NCBI GenBank assembly: GCA_029248885.1
Contig: JAQWIL010000005.1
Coordinates: 124,001-188,000 of the forward strand
Origin: Flavobacteriaceae bacterium
Lineage (GTDB): Bacteria > Bacteroidota > Bacteroidia > Flavobacteriales > Flavobacteriaceae
Direction of reading: 5' to 3'
Length of the DNA: 64,000 nt
Shown: one piece after another, positions 40,886 through 51,229 of the stretch
How the letters are laid out: the number at the start of each line of letters is the position of its first letter
Position numbering within the stretch: the first letter of the stretch is position 1
Made by a program: the position numbers and the translations under genes
Notes under the pieces: generated by a model
Told to the model about the DNA's origin: nothing
What the model saw: only the letters and a program-made list of their open reading frames with translations
The model's database searches: none

Positions 40886-42208
40886 TTACACCAAGATGTA
40901 ATCTCTAAACAGCATAAAGGTTAGGTAACCAGAAACAGAACCAACAAGTGCCAAGAATGAAATATTTTTTAAGTACCAGAAAAAGTTGATTTTCTCCATT
41001 CCCATGGCAACAACACCCGCTGCTGATCCAAAAATAATCATACTCCCACCTGTTCCGGCAGCAAAAGCAATGGCATGCCAAAGTGGATGATCAATCGGTT
41101 CTGAAAACATTCCCATACTGGCAGCGACCAAAGGAACATTGTCGATAATAGCAGAGATAAATCCAAAGATTGCAACCACGATATCGGAGTTGGGAATTGC
41201 GGCATTCAAGTCTTGTGCAAATCCAAACAACAACCCAAGGGATTCAAGAGCAGCAACAGCCATCAAAATCCCTAAGAAAAACAGGATACTCGGCATCTCA
41301 ATTTTTGTCAATGCCACGTGTACTGGATTATGATGCGTGTACGCACCAGAGTTTGACTTGGATTCAACAAACGCTTTGGAACGGCTATACACTTCTGCAA
41401 AAACAGAGACAACGGCTAAGGACAACATCATCCCGACGTAAGGAGGCAAGTGAGTTACCGTTTTAAACACAGGAACAAACAAAATGGCACTGAGTCCCAA
41501 GTACAGCATCGTTGGCCCCTTTGGCGTCAATTCGATTTTATCGTCCATCTTATCAATTTCACCTTTAAAGACCTTATAACGGCTGGCGATAAGCGTGGGC
41601 ACCACCATACAAACCAAAGAGGGTACAATAAGGTATTTGATCAATTCGGGAGTAGATACTTTTTTACCAATCCACAGCATTGTGGTGGTGACATCTCCGA
41701 TCGGTGACCATGCGCCACCAGCGTTAGCAGTTACAATAATCAGACCCGCAAACCAAAGTCTGAGGTTGCGTTCGTGAATGACCTTTTGCAGAATGGTAAT
41801 TAATACAATGGTAGCGGTAAGGTTATCGATGATTGCAGAAAGTACGAATGCCAAACTCGCAAATATCCAGAGCAAGCGAACCTTATTCCGCGTACGGATA
41901 AATTGTTTGATTGTCGCAAAACCATTAAAATAATCAATGATTTCAACAATCGTCATCGCGCCTAAAAGAAAGACAAGAATCTCTGCTGTTTTACCCAGAT
42001 GGTGCAAAAGGGCTTCTTCAATGTGCGTCGGCAATAATTGTTTATTGACTGTATCGATGTCAAACACATCCAAGTGACCCAAGGCAATCATCGCCCATAA
42101 AATGGCCATCATGGCAAGTGCAGGAATAAGTTTGTCGATATGAAGGTTATGCTCAAGCGTGATTGCGAGGTAACCGAGTACAAATACTATAATAATGATC
42201 GTTTCCAT
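40886..42208 (-). CDS. nhaD: Sodium/proton antiporter NhaD
   Basis: A 440-residue membrane protein of the ion transporter superfamily with about 11-12 helices. It includes the NhaD-like sequences LLGAMTIVEIIDYFNGF, NLTATIVLITI, NAGGAWSPIGDVTTTMLWIGKK and IIDNVPLVAASMGM. NhaD exports Na+ or Li+ in exchange for H+, usual in marine and halophilic species. It shares a divergent 337-bp spacer with gltB. Confidence 0.92.
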   Translation of the reverse strand: METIIIIVFVLGYLAITLEHNLHIDKLIPALAMMAILWAMIALGHLDVFDIDTVNKQLLPTHIEEALLHHLGKTAEILVFLLGAMTIVEIIDYFNGFATIKQFIRTRNKVRLLWIFASLAFVLSAIIDNLTATIVLITILQKVIHERNLRLWFAGLIIVTANAGGAWSPIGDVTTTMLWIGKKVSTPELIKYLIVPSLVCMVVPTLIASRYKVFKGEIDKMDDKIELTPKGPTMLYLGLSAILFVPVFKTVTHLPPYVGMMLSLAVVSVFAEVYSRSKAFVESKSNSGAYTHHNPVHVALTKIEMPSILFFLGILMAVAALESLGLLFGFAQDLNAAIPNSDIVVAIFGFISAIIDNVPLVAASMGMFSEPIDHPLWHAIAFAAGTGGSMIIFGSAAGVVAMGMEKINFFWYLKNISFLALVGSVSGYLTFMLFRDYILV

Positions 42209-42226
42209 ATATCAATTTTGTTAAAT

Positions 42227-42258
42227 CAAATATACTACCTCGTTTTAGTTTTTGCCAA
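42227..42258 (-). promoter_or_regulatory. nhaD promoter
   Basis: Minus strand TTG (42258-42256), 21-bp spacer, TATATTTG (42234-42227). The ATG at 42208 follows after 18 nt. Confidence 0.65.
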
Positions 42259-42306
42259 AAAACTTATGTTAGTTTTAAGTAGATCATATTGAGCGGTTTT
42301 GCAAAA

Positions 42307-42381
42307 CAACCCCTCATTTTATATAGGTATAAAAATCAATGTTTTTACAGTTTTGTTTGCAACCCCTCAATTTTAGGGGTT
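42307..42381. repeat. Direct repeat and hairpin in the nhaD/gltB spacer
   Basis: CAACCCCTCATTTTA at 42307-42321 recurs as CAACCCCTCAATTTTA at 42360-42375, 53 bp apart. The second copy is the 5' half of a hairpin AACCCCT-caatttt-AGGGGTT (42361-42381). The rest of the 42209-42545 spacer shows nothing apart from the two promoters. It may bind a nitrogen or salt-responsive regulator. Confidence 0.45.
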
Positions 42382-42504
42382 TTAAATTTCGAATTTTCCA
42401 TTTTTTGATGATTTCACAATATCAACTATAGATAGTACGAAATAAGTATTTATTTTCGCCTTTCCTTAAAAATATTGTATTTCTTCATTCCATCAGAAAC
42501 AATG

Positions 42505-42538
42505 TTGTTAGAATATCACAAACAGATGGATATATTTG
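42505..42538 (+). promoter_or_regulatory. gltBD promoter
   Basis: TTG at 42505-42507, a 23-bp spacer and TATATTTG at 42531-42538; the first ATG of gltB is 7 nt downstream. Confidence 0.65.
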
Positions 42539-42545
42539 AGACGCT

Positions 42546-45500
42546 ATGATGATAAAACAAGGACTTTACGACCCCCAATTTGAGCATGACAACTGTGGTG
42601 CAGGTTTCATTTGCAGCTTAGGAGGTAAGCGCACAAACGATATCATCCACAAAGCACTTGATATTCTCGTCAAACTTGAGCATCGAGGTGCGGTGAGTGC
42701 AGATGGTAAGACAGGAGATGGCGCTGGTATTCTGATTGATATTCCACACGACTTTCTACAGCAAATCTGTGATTTTGATTTGCCAGATCCATCGACCTAT
42801 TCCCTTGGCATGGTGTTTTTACCTACCAAAGAAAATCAACGACAGTTTTGTATAAACACCCTCAATGAGGAGTTCGAAAAACAGGGACTTGAAGTCATTG
42901 GATGGAGAGAAGTTCCAACAAATCAAATGGTTGTTGGAGAAATCGCTGGACGCACGCTACCCCACATTGAGCAAGTCTTTGTTCGTCCTGCGGAAGGCGT
43001 AACGCTCACCGAAAAAGAACTCAACACCAAGACCTTTATTGCGCGAAAAATTGCAGAACACAAGGTTCATGCAACCAAAATGTCGCAAGCCAGTTATTTT
43101 TATTTGCCGAGTTTGTCAACGCGAACGCTGATTTACAAAGGCCTGCTGGTTCCAGAAGACATTGAACGATTTTATACAGACTTGGCCGATAAGCGCGTGG
43201 TAACACGACTCGCATTAGTCCATCAGCGTTTTTCTACCAACACCTTTCCCACTTGGGATTTGGCGCAGCCCTTCCGCTATATGTGTCACAATGGGGAAAT
43301 TAATACCTATCGTGGGAATCTCAACCGAATGAAAGCACGTGAGGAACTTCTGAAAAGTGACTTTTTTGGTGATGATATCCAGTCCATTCTTCCCATCGTT
43401 TTAAACGGAAAGTCTGACTCTGCATCTATGGACATGGTCGTTGAACTGTTACTGCACACAGGTCGATCGCTGCCCGAAGTTATGATGATGATGGTTCCTG
43501 AGGCATGGGAAAAGCACAAAAGCATGGACCCCTTAAAAAAAGCATTTTACTCTTTTAATTCCTGTATCATGGAGCCCTGGGATGGCCCTGCGTCTATTCC
43601 GTTTACGGATGGGAATTATATCGGAGCCCTACTCGACCGAAACGGCTTGAGACCCTCCAGATACACCGTGACAAAAGACGGATATGTCGTGATGTCTTCT
43701 GAGACTGGCGTTACGGAAATCGAACCCAAAAATGTAGCCACTCACGGAAGACTAGAACCAGGCCGTATGTTTCTTGTCGATATGAATGAAGGGCGCATTG
43801 TCGAAGATAAAGAAATTAAAGACATTATATCTTCAAAACAACCCTATCAAAAATGGTTGGACGAGAATCTATTGGCTTTAAAAGACGTTCCTTACACTGG
43901 TAACAATACGCCGCAAGAGCAAACGAGCTATTTGCAGAGACTTAAAGGATTTGGATATACTGAAGAGGATATCAAAACCTTGATTACCCCGATGATGTCA
44001 GCAGGCAAAGAAGCCATTGGGTCAATGGGAACAGATACCCCACTCGCTGTACTTTCCCACAAACCACAACTGCTTTACAACTATTTCAAGCAACTTTTTG
44101 CACAAGTCACCAATCCTCCACTTGATGGAATTCGGGAAGAGATTGTAACCGATACCTCGCTTTCCATTGGCAGTGATTACAATTTGTTTTCGGTTGACCC
44201 CATACACGCCAAAAAACTACGTATCCAAAATCCGATTATTTCTAACGAAGATTTGGATAAAATCAAATTTATCAAACACCAAGACTTTCAAGCTGCGTCT
44301 GTCTCTGTTTTATACGATGTCGAAAAAGGACACAACGGACTGCAGCAAGCCATTGAAAATGTTATCAGTCAAGTCAAGGAAAAAGTTAGTGAAGGAGCAA
44401 ACATCATCATTTTATCAGATCGTGGAGTAAATCGCGACCAGGCGCCTATCCCGATGCTATTGGCTTGCTCTGCCGTTCATCACGGATTGACCAAGCATGG
44501 TATGCGTTCGAAGTTTGGGATTGTGATTGAATCTGCAGAACCTCGTGAACCTCATCATTTTGCGACATTATTTGGGTATGGTGCAAGCGCAATCAACCCA
44601 TATATGGTCAATGAAATTATTGACAATCTAGTCCGTTCACAAGATCGCATTCAAATCACAACCGATCAAGCTATTGAGAATTTCAATAAGGCCATCGCTA
44701 AGGGATTGGTCAAAATCATGAATAAAATTGGAATTTCCACACTTCACTCCTATCGAGGTGCGCAGATTTTTGAAGCACTTGGGTTGAATCAGAAATTCAT
44801 CGATGAATTCTTTTGCAATACGCCGACACGTATTGAAGGAATTGGGTTGTTTGAAGTCGAAAAGGAAATCTCTCTTCGTCATCACCAGGCCTTTGCAAAC
44901 GAAGAAGCTGCTGAGATTCAGGATTTGGAAATTGGCGGAAGCTATCGCTGGAGACGGAATGGAGAAGCACATATGCTCAATCCTGCCACGATCGCAAAGT
45001 TGCAAGTGGCAACCCAACAAAATAAGTTTGATAGCTATGAAGAATTTGCCAAATTGGTCAATGACCAATCAAGGCAATTGATGACCATCCGTGGTATGTT
45101 TTCTTTTGACGACCTTGATCCCATTCCGATTGAGGAAGTCGAACCTTGGACAGCAATTGCGAAACGCTTTAAAACAGGTGCGATGTCACTGGGTTCTATC
45201 AGTGAAGAAGCTCATGAAACCTTGGCAAAAGCGATGAACCGCATTGGTGGGAAAAGCAATTCTGGTGAAGGTGGAGAAGACCCACGACGATTTAAAAGAG
45301 ATGAAGATGGGGATTGGCGCAACAGTGCGATCAAGCAAGTTGCATCTGGTCGTTTTGGCGTTTCCTCACATTATTTGGCCAATGCACAAGAGATTCAAAT
45401 CAAAATGGCGCAAGGTGCTAAACCCGGTGAAGGCGGGCAACTTCCAGGCCCAAAAGTCAATCCATATATTGCGTCTGTGCGAAACTCAACTCCTTATGTT

Positions 45501-47054
45501 GGGTTGATCTCACCACCGCCACACCACGATATTTACTCCATTGAAGATTTGGCGCAACTCATTTACGATTTAAAAAACGCCAATCGGGAAGCCCGCGTGA
45601 ATGTAAAGTTGGTTTCTGAAGTAGGCGTTGGAACCATTGCTGCTGGTGTTGCAAAGGCCAAAGCAGATGTGATTTTGATTTCGGGATATGACGGCGGAAC
45701 TGGCGCATCACCACTCACATCATTAAAGCATGCTGGGTTACCATGGGAACTGGGGATCGCCGAGGCACAACAAACGCTTGTCTTAAATGACTTACGCGGT
45801 CGCATTGTATTGGAATGTGACGGTCAGATGAAAACGGGTCGAGACGTGGCAATTGCTTGTCTTCTCGGAGCTGAGGAATTTGGTTTTTCAACTGCACCAC
45901 TCGTCGCAACAGGATGTATTATGATGCGTGCATGTCACCTTAACACCTGTCCAGTTGGAATCGCAACACAAGACCCAGAGCTTCGTAAAAACTATAAAGG
46001 AAAACCCGAGCATGTTGTGAATTACATGCACTTTGTCGCTGAGGAGTTGAGAAGCATCATGGCACAACTTGGATTTAAAACCATTGATGAAATGGTCGGT
46101 CAAAGCCAAAAGTTGAATATGAGCGATGCGATTGACCACTTTAAGGCCAAGGGCATTGATCTATCGAGCATCTTACACAAGCCCGATGTGGAAAAGGGAA
46201 CTCCCGAAAGAAATGTTGAAAAGCAAGATCACAAGCTGGATAACGTTCTTGACTTTACGTTGATTTCTCAGGCAAGCAAAGCCATTGAAAAATTAGAGCC
46301 ACAAACCCTAGCGTTTCCCATTCGCAACACCGATCGAAGTGTAGGGGCGATCTTAAGTAACGAAATCTCCAAAAAATATGGGGCTGATGGTCTTCCTGAA
46401 GACACCTTGACCATACATTTTACGGGTTCTGCAGGACAAAGTTTCGGTTGTTTTGCCACCAAAGGACTCCATTTGGAAACGATTGGAAACTGCAATGATT
46501 ACTTTGGCAAAGGCCTTTCGGGTGCTCGGCTTGTTGCTCGAATCCCTGACGGCGTTTCTTATAAAGCCGAAGAGAACGTCATTATCGGTAATGTCGCCCT
46601 CTATGGTGCAACTGCTGGTGAGGCCTACATCAATGGAATTGCTGGTGAGCGTTTTTGTGTTCGTAATTCTGGTTCAACAGCAGTTGTTGAAGGCATCGGG
46701 GATCACGGTTGTGAATATATGACTGGCGGTATTGCCGTTATCCTTGGCGAGTTTGGACGTAATTTTGCTGCAGGAATGAGTGGTGGAATCGCTTATTTAT
46801 ATTCTCCTGATGGTACTTTTGATGAGCGAAACTTTAATATGGAAATGATTGGATTAGAAGACCCTTCATCAGATGATCTCACCCATTTAGAAGAGCTGAT
46901 CAACAAGCATGTCAAATACACCGCGAGTAACAAAGCAACTGCAATTCTCAGCAATTGGGAAGCAGAGAAAAAGAATTTTATCAAGGTCATGCCAACGGAC
47001 TACAAAAAAGCGCTTGCTCGCTTGGCAGAAGAGGCTAAACAAGAAGTAAACTGA
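42546..47054 (+). CDS. gltB: Glutamate synthase (NADPH) large subunit
   Basis: Makes two glutamates from glutamine and 2-oxoglutarate. The 1502-residue protein has the N-terminal class II glutaminase domain, whose Cys17 (HDNCGAGF) becomes the N-terminus after removal of a 16-residue propeptide, a central domain, the FMN-binding synthase domain with KSNSGEGGEDP, the [3Fe-4S] cysteines in CHLNTCPVGIATQ and a C-terminal GXGXG helix domain (GIAGERFCVRNSGS, GCEYMTGG). gltD follows by one base. Length and domain order are complete. Confidence 0.98.
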   Translation: MMIKQGLYDPQFEHDNCGAGFICSLGGKRTNDIIHKALDILVKLEHRGAVSADGKTGDGAGILIDIPHDFLQQICDFDLPDPSTYSLGMVFLPTKENQRQFCINTLNEEFEKQGLEVIGWREVPTNQMVVGEIAGRTLPHIEQVFVRPAEGVTLTEKELNTKTFIARKIAEHKVHATKMSQASYFYLPSLSTRTLIYKGLLVPEDIERFYTDLADKRVVTRLALVHQRFSTNTFPTWDLAQPFRYMCHNGEINTYRGNLNRMKAREELLKSDFFGDDIQSILPIVLNGKSDSASMDMVVELLLHTGRSLPEVMMMMVPEAWEKHKSMDPLKKAFYSFNSCIMEPWDGPASIPFTDGNYIGALLDRNGLRPSRYTVTKDGYVVMSSETGVTEIEPKNVATHGRLEPGRMFLVDMNEGRIVEDKEIKDIISSKQPYQKWLDENLLALKDVPYTGNNTPQEQTSYLQRLKGFGYTEEDIKTLITPMMSAGKEAIGSMGTDTPLAVLSHKPQLLYNYFKQLFAQVTNPPLDGIREEIVTDTSLSIGSDYNLFSVDPIHAKKLRIQNPIISNEDLDKIKFIKHQDFQAASVSVLYDVEKGHNGLQQAIENVISQVKEKVSEGANIIILSDRGVNRDQAPIPMLLACSAVHHGLTKHGMRSKFGIVIESAEPREPHHFATLFGYGASAINPYMVNEIIDNLVRSQDRIQITTDQAIENFNKAIAKGLVKIMNKIGISTLHSYRGAQIFEALGLNQKFIDEFFCNTPTRIEGIGLFEVEKEISLRHHQAFANEEAAEIQDLEIGGSYRWRRNGEAHMLNPATIAKLQVATQQNKFDSYEEFAKLVNDQSRQLMTIRGMFSFDDLDPIPIEEVEPWTAIAKRFKTGAMSLGSISEEAHETLAKAMNRIGGKSNSGEGGEDPRRFKRDEDGDWRNSAIKQVASGRFGVSSHYLANAQEIQIKMAQGAKPGEGGQLPGPKVNPYIASVRNSTPYVGLISPPPHHDIYSIEDLAQLIYDLKNANREARVNVKLVSEVGVGTIAAGVAKAKADVILISGYDGGTGASPLTSLKHAGLPWELGIAEAQQTLVLNDLRGRIVLECDGQMKTGRDVAIACLLGAEEFGFSTAPLVATGCIMMRACHLNTCPVGIATQDPELRKNYKGKPEHVVNYMHFVAEELRSIMAQLGFKTIDEMVGQSQKLNMSDAIDHFKAKGIDLSSILHKPDVEKGTPERNVEKQDHKLDNVLDFTLISQASKAIEKLEPQTLAFPIRNTDRSVGAILSNEISKKYGADGLPEDTLTIHFTGSAGQSFGCFATKGLHLETIGNCNDYFGKGLSGARLVARIPDGVSYKAEENVIIGNVALYGATAGEAYINGIAGERFCVRNSGSTAVVEGIGDHGCEYMTGGIAVILGEFGRNFAAGMSGGIAYLYSPDGTFDERNFNMEMIGLEDPSSDDLTHLEELINKHVKYTASNKATAILSNWEAEKKNFIKVMPTDYKKALARLAEEAKQEVN

Positions 47055-47055
47055 T

Positions 47056-48522
47056 ATGGGAAAGCTAAGAGGATTTTTAGAGTACGACCGGATTGACGAG
47101 GCAAATATAGCTGTCGCTGACCGAGTCAAGAACTACAAGGAATTTACGGTTCATCCTGGTGAAGAAAAGTTACAAGACCAAGGAGCTCGTTGTATGGATT
47201 GCGGGGTTCCATTTTGTCACAGTGGCTGTCCTCTTGGCAATATGATCCCTGACTTTAACGATGCTGTTTATCAAAATGATTGGCAAAAAGCGCTTCGAAT
47301 TCTACATTCTACAAACAATTTTCCAGAGTTTACAGGCCGACTATGCCCAGCGCCATGTGAGGCAGCCTGTGTTTTGGGGATTATCAATCCGCCTGTTTCG
47401 ATTGAAATGATCGAAAAATACATCGTTGAACGTGGATTTAAAGAGGGATGGATTCAGGCAAACCCACCCAAAAACAGAACGGGAAAAACCATTGCCGTTG
47501 TCGGATCGGGGCCAGCCGGATTGGCTGCTGCCCAACAACTCAACAGAGCAGGACACACCGTAACGGTTTTTGAACGAGATGAAAAAGTAGGTGGATTGCT
47601 GCGATATGGAATCCCTGACTTCAAAATGGAAAAACACATCATCGAACGTCGTGTATCTATTTTGGAAGAGGAAGGCATACTCTTTAAAACAGGGGTTGAG
47701 GTTGGTAAAAACTACAGTGTAGAAAAACTCAAGAATTTTGATGCTGTTGTCCTTTGTGGTGGTGCAACCATTCGCAGAAGGTTACCCATTCCTGGGGCAG
47801 ATGCCAAAGGGGTTGTACAGGCGATGGACTTTTTACCAAAAAGCAACCGATGGGTTGATGGACTGACAGATATCGATCCTGAACTTCACGCACAAGGCAA
47901 AAACGTCATTGTGATTGGTGGTGGAGATACAGGTTCAGACTGTATTGGCACCTCAAACCGTCAAGGAGCAGCGAGTGTGACCAATTTTGAAATCATGCCA
48001 CAACCTGCTGATGACCGAACAGCTGAACACCCTTGGCCCTACTGGCCGTTTAAGCACAAAACCTCCTCCTCGCATGAAGAAGGAAGTGAGCGTGAGTTTA
48101 GCGTCATGACCAAAGAGTTTGTATCGGATCACGATGGCAGACTATCTGGTCTTAAAACCGTACAAGTACGTTGGGAGAAACAAGAAGGGGAAAGACCAAA
48201 GCTTGTAGAAGAGCCCAACTCTGAAAAAGAATGGCCGTGCGACCTTGCCTTACTCGCCCTTGGTTTCACGGGACCTGAGCCAACTTTGGCTGAGCAACTC
48301 GGCATTCAACTTGACGAACGCTCAAATATCAATGCAGACACCAAGTCATATCAAACCAATGTTCCCCACATCTTTGCTGCAGGGGATATGCGACGTGGTC
48401 AGTCTTTGATTGTTTGGGCAATTTCTGAAGGTAGGGAAGCTGCCTATCAAGTCGATCAATTTTTGATGGGTACTACACAACTCCCGACAAAAACACACGG
48501 AGATTTACCGAGTCATCCGTAA
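47056..48522 (+). CDS. gltD: Glutamate synthase small subunit
   Basis: A 488-residue NADPH-dependent flavoprotein that supplies electrons to GltB. N-terminal double [4Fe-4S] ligands CMDCGVPFCHSGCPLGN and GRLCPAPCEAACVLGI, an FAD motif VVGSGPAGLAAAQQL (about residues 150-165), NADPH motif VIVIGGGDTGSDCIG and C-terminal HIFAAGDMRRGQSLIVWAI. It lies one base after gltB. Ends 4 bp from the convergent porin stop. Confidence 0.97.
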   Translation: MGKLRGFLEYDRIDEANIAVADRVKNYKEFTVHPGEEKLQDQGARCMDCGVPFCHSGCPLGNMIPDFNDAVYQNDWQKALRILHSTNNFPEFTGRLCPAPCEAACVLGIINPPVSIEMIEKYIVERGFKEGWIQANPPKNRTGKTIAVVGSGPAGLAAAQQLNRAGHTVTVFERDEKVGGLLRYGIPDFKMEKHIIERRVSILEEEGILFKTGVEVGKNYSVEKLKNFDAVVLCGGATIRRRLPIPGADAKGVVQAMDFLPKSNRWVDGLTDIDPELHAQGKNVIVIGGGDTGSDCIGTSNRQGAASVTNFEIMPQPADDRTAEHPWPYWPFKHKTSSSHEEGSEREFSVMTKEFVSDHDGRLSGLKTVQVRWEKQEGERPKLVEEPNSEKEWPCDLALLALGFTGPEPTLAEQLGIQLDERSNINADTKSYQTNVPHIFAAGDMRRGQSLIVWAISEGREAAYQVDQFLMGTTQLPTKTHGDLPSHP

Positions 48523-48526
48523 AATT

Positions 48527-50515
48527 TTATTGAAAAAAGTTCCAGACAATCCCAAATCGTAAAATAAAATCCCGATACGGATAATCTGGTGCCGCCAATC
48601 TGTTGTTTCCGTTCCACGCAGCACCTAAGTTTTCAGCATTAAAATACAGTCGTGTTTGCTGGATTTTCGCGTTAAAAAAGGCACTTAACAAAGGTTCTCC
48701 CCCAATTTTAACAGCATCTTGTACCACATAATCGGAAAGTATGGGGCTATAGGCATCTACATAAAATGACGAATAGTATTTGACTGTCGCTCCAATCTGT
48801 ACAAAGGCCGCTTTGCGAAACCACTCATCAGCATAGGAAATGGTTGATCTACCCAAGAAATCTGGAAGATGAACCGGAGCGTTATCGTCCACTTGCTGAT
48901 ACTGAATATTTGTGTCTAATGAAAACACCCCTAAGGACAAGCGATTGTCCCAACGCGCTTTTAACAGGTGTATCGTTTCATTCCATTGTTCAGGGCTTGC
49001 AAACAAAGAACCTTTTTCCAAGTCTTGCTGAAAATAGGCATAGTTGTCGAGCGTTGTCAAAGACACTGAAAATAAACCAATTTTTGGTACATCCAAACTC
49101 GAGAAAAGGGTGGATCGGTTGGTCTTTAGCATACTTTTCTGCCAGATAAAAGACGAATAGCTACTGTGGTAATTGAGCAAGGTAAATCGAGGGGAATAGG
49201 TCTCCCAGCGAAAACCGCCTTGTAAACGAACTTTTACAATCTTTGGGAAAGAAGCGGTTAGCTGCGCAAAACTCCCCAACTGATTATCGTCTGCTGACTG
49301 CTCAAAATGAAAATTTAACTGACTATCTTGTAATGAAAATCCGAGCTTTGCACCCACGGCAATACCAGACTCATTGACCTCACGGTCAAGGGTCGTGTGT
49401 ACATTGTTGTAGCTGTATTGCAAAGCCGATCCATAGGCCTCGATTTGACCCCATTTTGATTGTTCAAAAAGTGCATACACATCGTGTCGTGTACTTGTGT
49501 AGTGCACCATGTCTTTTGGACTTGTAAAGCCCTCTGCAAGGGAACCAAACCCCTCCACTGCCGATAGCTGATCAAAGGTGTGTCGTTGCGAATCGGTTTG
49601 TATGCGGTGGCCTAGGCGAAGTGCAGGTATTGGAATCGAGTCGGATGTCATGATCAGCGCATAGTCCTGCTCTAGCAAATAACGTTTTCCTGTAAAAAAA
49701 TGAGTTGCATTTTGAAACTTAACCGATAGACGAGCTCGATCTTCAAATTCTGTGATTTTGTCCGTATAGTTCTGAAGAGATACATCGTCTAGCCCGCCAT
49801 TTTCTTGTTGTTCGATTTTTTGGTTTGCCATTTGAAGTCGCAATCGATACCTGCGATTTGGATTTTCATACCAGGTGGAAAAACGAAGCTGACTCACCCC
49901 AGACAAGTTGTGTTGGTAATGGCCAAGGGAGCGATGACCCCGATAGGCAATCGCATAATTCATGCGTGGGCTGAGGTTTGCAGTGATCAGCACATCGGTA
50001 GATTGACCTTGTTGAAATGCCGTTTTAAAATACATTTCGGTCAGTGGCGTTGGCACATGGTAGTAGTTCACCTCATGGGGCTGAAACATTTGATGGGATT
50101 TTGCATGAAAGCCAGGCATTGGCATAATCGACTGCGGACCCGATTGCATTGACAGATAATTGACGGTTTGACCTGAGTTGGCAAACGCCAAGTGTTCAAA
50201 ATCGTCCTTTCGGCGAAAGTTAAACTTATATTGCTTTGCAACACTTAGGGTTGTATCCACAAAAGTCGTGTCTCGGTCCTGTGAGATGATTAGATAGTCT
50301 GTTATCGGTTTCTTTTCCGTAAACTTTTGTTTGGACCGTTTGCCAAACAAACTGTCTTGGTCTTGGAAAGACCCTTGAAATTGATTGTTTGGCGAGAAGT
50401 TTCCTTGAAGTCCGTTTGTCGGAAGTGGTGTCTTTATATTTGGTCGACCTTGAGATTGGACAGCAAAAGCAGCGAGCAAGCAACATCCCACAAAAATAGA
50501 CCTGATCGATTTCAT
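48527..50515 (-). CDS. Putative outer-membrane porin (Porin_10-like)
   Basis: A 662-residue secreted protein with a signal peptide (about residues 1-21, ending AVQSQ), a Gly/Asn/Gln-rich linker, then many alternating amphipathic strands (for example SGVSQLRFSTWYENPN, VKVRLQGGFRWE, AFVQIGATVKYYSSF) ending in an aromatic terminus WNFFQ. This fits a beta-barrel of the flavobacterial putative-porin group PF14121. No plug, TonB box or substrate clue. The gene stands alone, convergent with gltD and divergent from rnhB. Confidence 0.8.
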   Translation of the reverse strand: MKSIRSIFVGCCLLAAFAVQSQGRPNIKTPLPTNGLQGNFSPNNQFQGSFQDQDSLFGKRSKQKFTEKKPITDYLIISQDRDTTFVDTTLSVAKQYKFNFRRKDDFEHLAFANSGQTVNYLSMQSGPQSIMPMPGFHAKSHQMFQPHEVNYYHVPTPLTEMYFKTAFQQGQSTDVLITANLSPRMNYAIAYRGHRSLGHYQHNLSGVSQLRFSTWYENPNRRYRLRLQMANQKIEQQENGGLDDVSLQNYTDKITEFEDRARLSVKFQNATHFFTGKRYLLEQDYALIMTSDSIPIPALRLGHRIQTDSQRHTFDQLSAVEGFGSLAEGFTSPKDMVHYTSTRHDVYALFEQSKWGQIEAYGSALQYSYNNVHTTLDREVNESGIAVGAKLGFSLQDSQLNFHFEQSADDNQLGSFAQLTASFPKIVKVRLQGGFRWETYSPRFTLLNYHSSYSSFIWQKSMLKTNRSTLFSSLDVPKIGLFSVSLTTLDNYAYFQQDLEKGSLFASPEQWNETIHLLKARWDNRLSLGVFSLDTNIQYQQVDDNAPVHLPDFLGRSTISYADEWFRKAAFVQIGATVKYYSSFYVDAYSPILSDYVVQDAVKIGGEPLLSAFFNAKIQQTRLYFNAENLGAAWNGNNRLAAPDYPYRDFILRFGIVWNFFQ

Positions 50516-50520
50516 TTATG

Positions 50521-50528
50521 CAAAGGTA
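50521..50528 (-). promoter_or_regulatory. Porin gene -7 box
   Basis: TACCTTTG on the minus strand, full consensus, 5 nt before the ATG at 50515. No -33 TTG at standard spacing. Confidence 0.45.
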
Positions 50529-50629
50529 TAGAATTCGGGTGGACAGTGATAAAAATCGTTTGTACCTGTATACAAATACGTATTGAAAAATAAGAACACG
50601 GTATCAAACAATATCGTATTTTAGTTGTA

Positions 50630-51223
50630 ATGCAAACCCAACACACCAAGTTTATTGAATGTGGGACCGATGAGGCCGGTCGGGGTTGCTTGGCAGGGCC
50701 TGTCACAGCTGCTGCTGTGATCCTTCCCCCCTCCTATTCGCATGCTTCGCTTACCGATTCCAAAAAACTGACTGCCAAACAACGAACCGAATTGCGAAAA
50801 GAAATCGAGCAGGTTGCCATCTCCTATGGCATTGCACATGTACTCCCCGAAAGAATCGATGAAATCAATATCCTCAATGCCTCTATCGAAGCCATGCATC
50901 TCGCCATTCAAAAGCTCAAGCCAACTCCCGAATACATCCTTGTCGATGGCAACCGCTTTACGCCCTATCTCGACATCCCACACAAATGCATGATCAAAGG
51001 AGATGCCCGCTTTCTCAATATTGCAGCCGCATCGGTACTGGCAAAAACCGAACGAGATGATTTTATGAAGAGACTTCACAGTAAATCCCCAGACTATGGA
51101 TGGGATACAAACAAGGGATATCCAACCAAAAAACACCGTAAAGGCATCCAGTCTGTTGGTGTATCCCAATGGCATAGAAAAAGTTTTACATTATTGCCCA
51201 CACAAACGCAATTCGATTTTTAA
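50630..51223 (+). CDS. rnhB: Ribonuclease HII
   Basis: Cleaves RNA-DNA hybrids and single ribonucleotides in DNA. The 197-residue protein has GTDEAGRGCLAGPV with the metal ligands Asp14 and Glu15, LTDSKKLTAKQR, ILVDGNRF, KGDARFLNIAAASVLAKTERD and the GWDTNKGYPTKKH region. Length is typical of flavobacterial RNase HII. The neighbouring lipoprotein starts 18 bp later with its own promoter box. Confidence 0.96.
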   Translation: MQTQHTKFIECGTDEAGRGCLAGPVTAAAVILPPSYSHASLTDSKKLTAKQRTELRKEIEQVAISYGIAHVLPERIDEINILNASIEAMHLAIQKLKPTPEYILVDGNRFTPYLDIPHKCMIKGDARFLNIAAASVLAKTERDDFMKRLHSKSPDYGWDTNKGYPTKKHRKGIQSVGVSQWHRKSFTLLPTQTQFDF

Positions 51224-51229
51224 CTTTAT

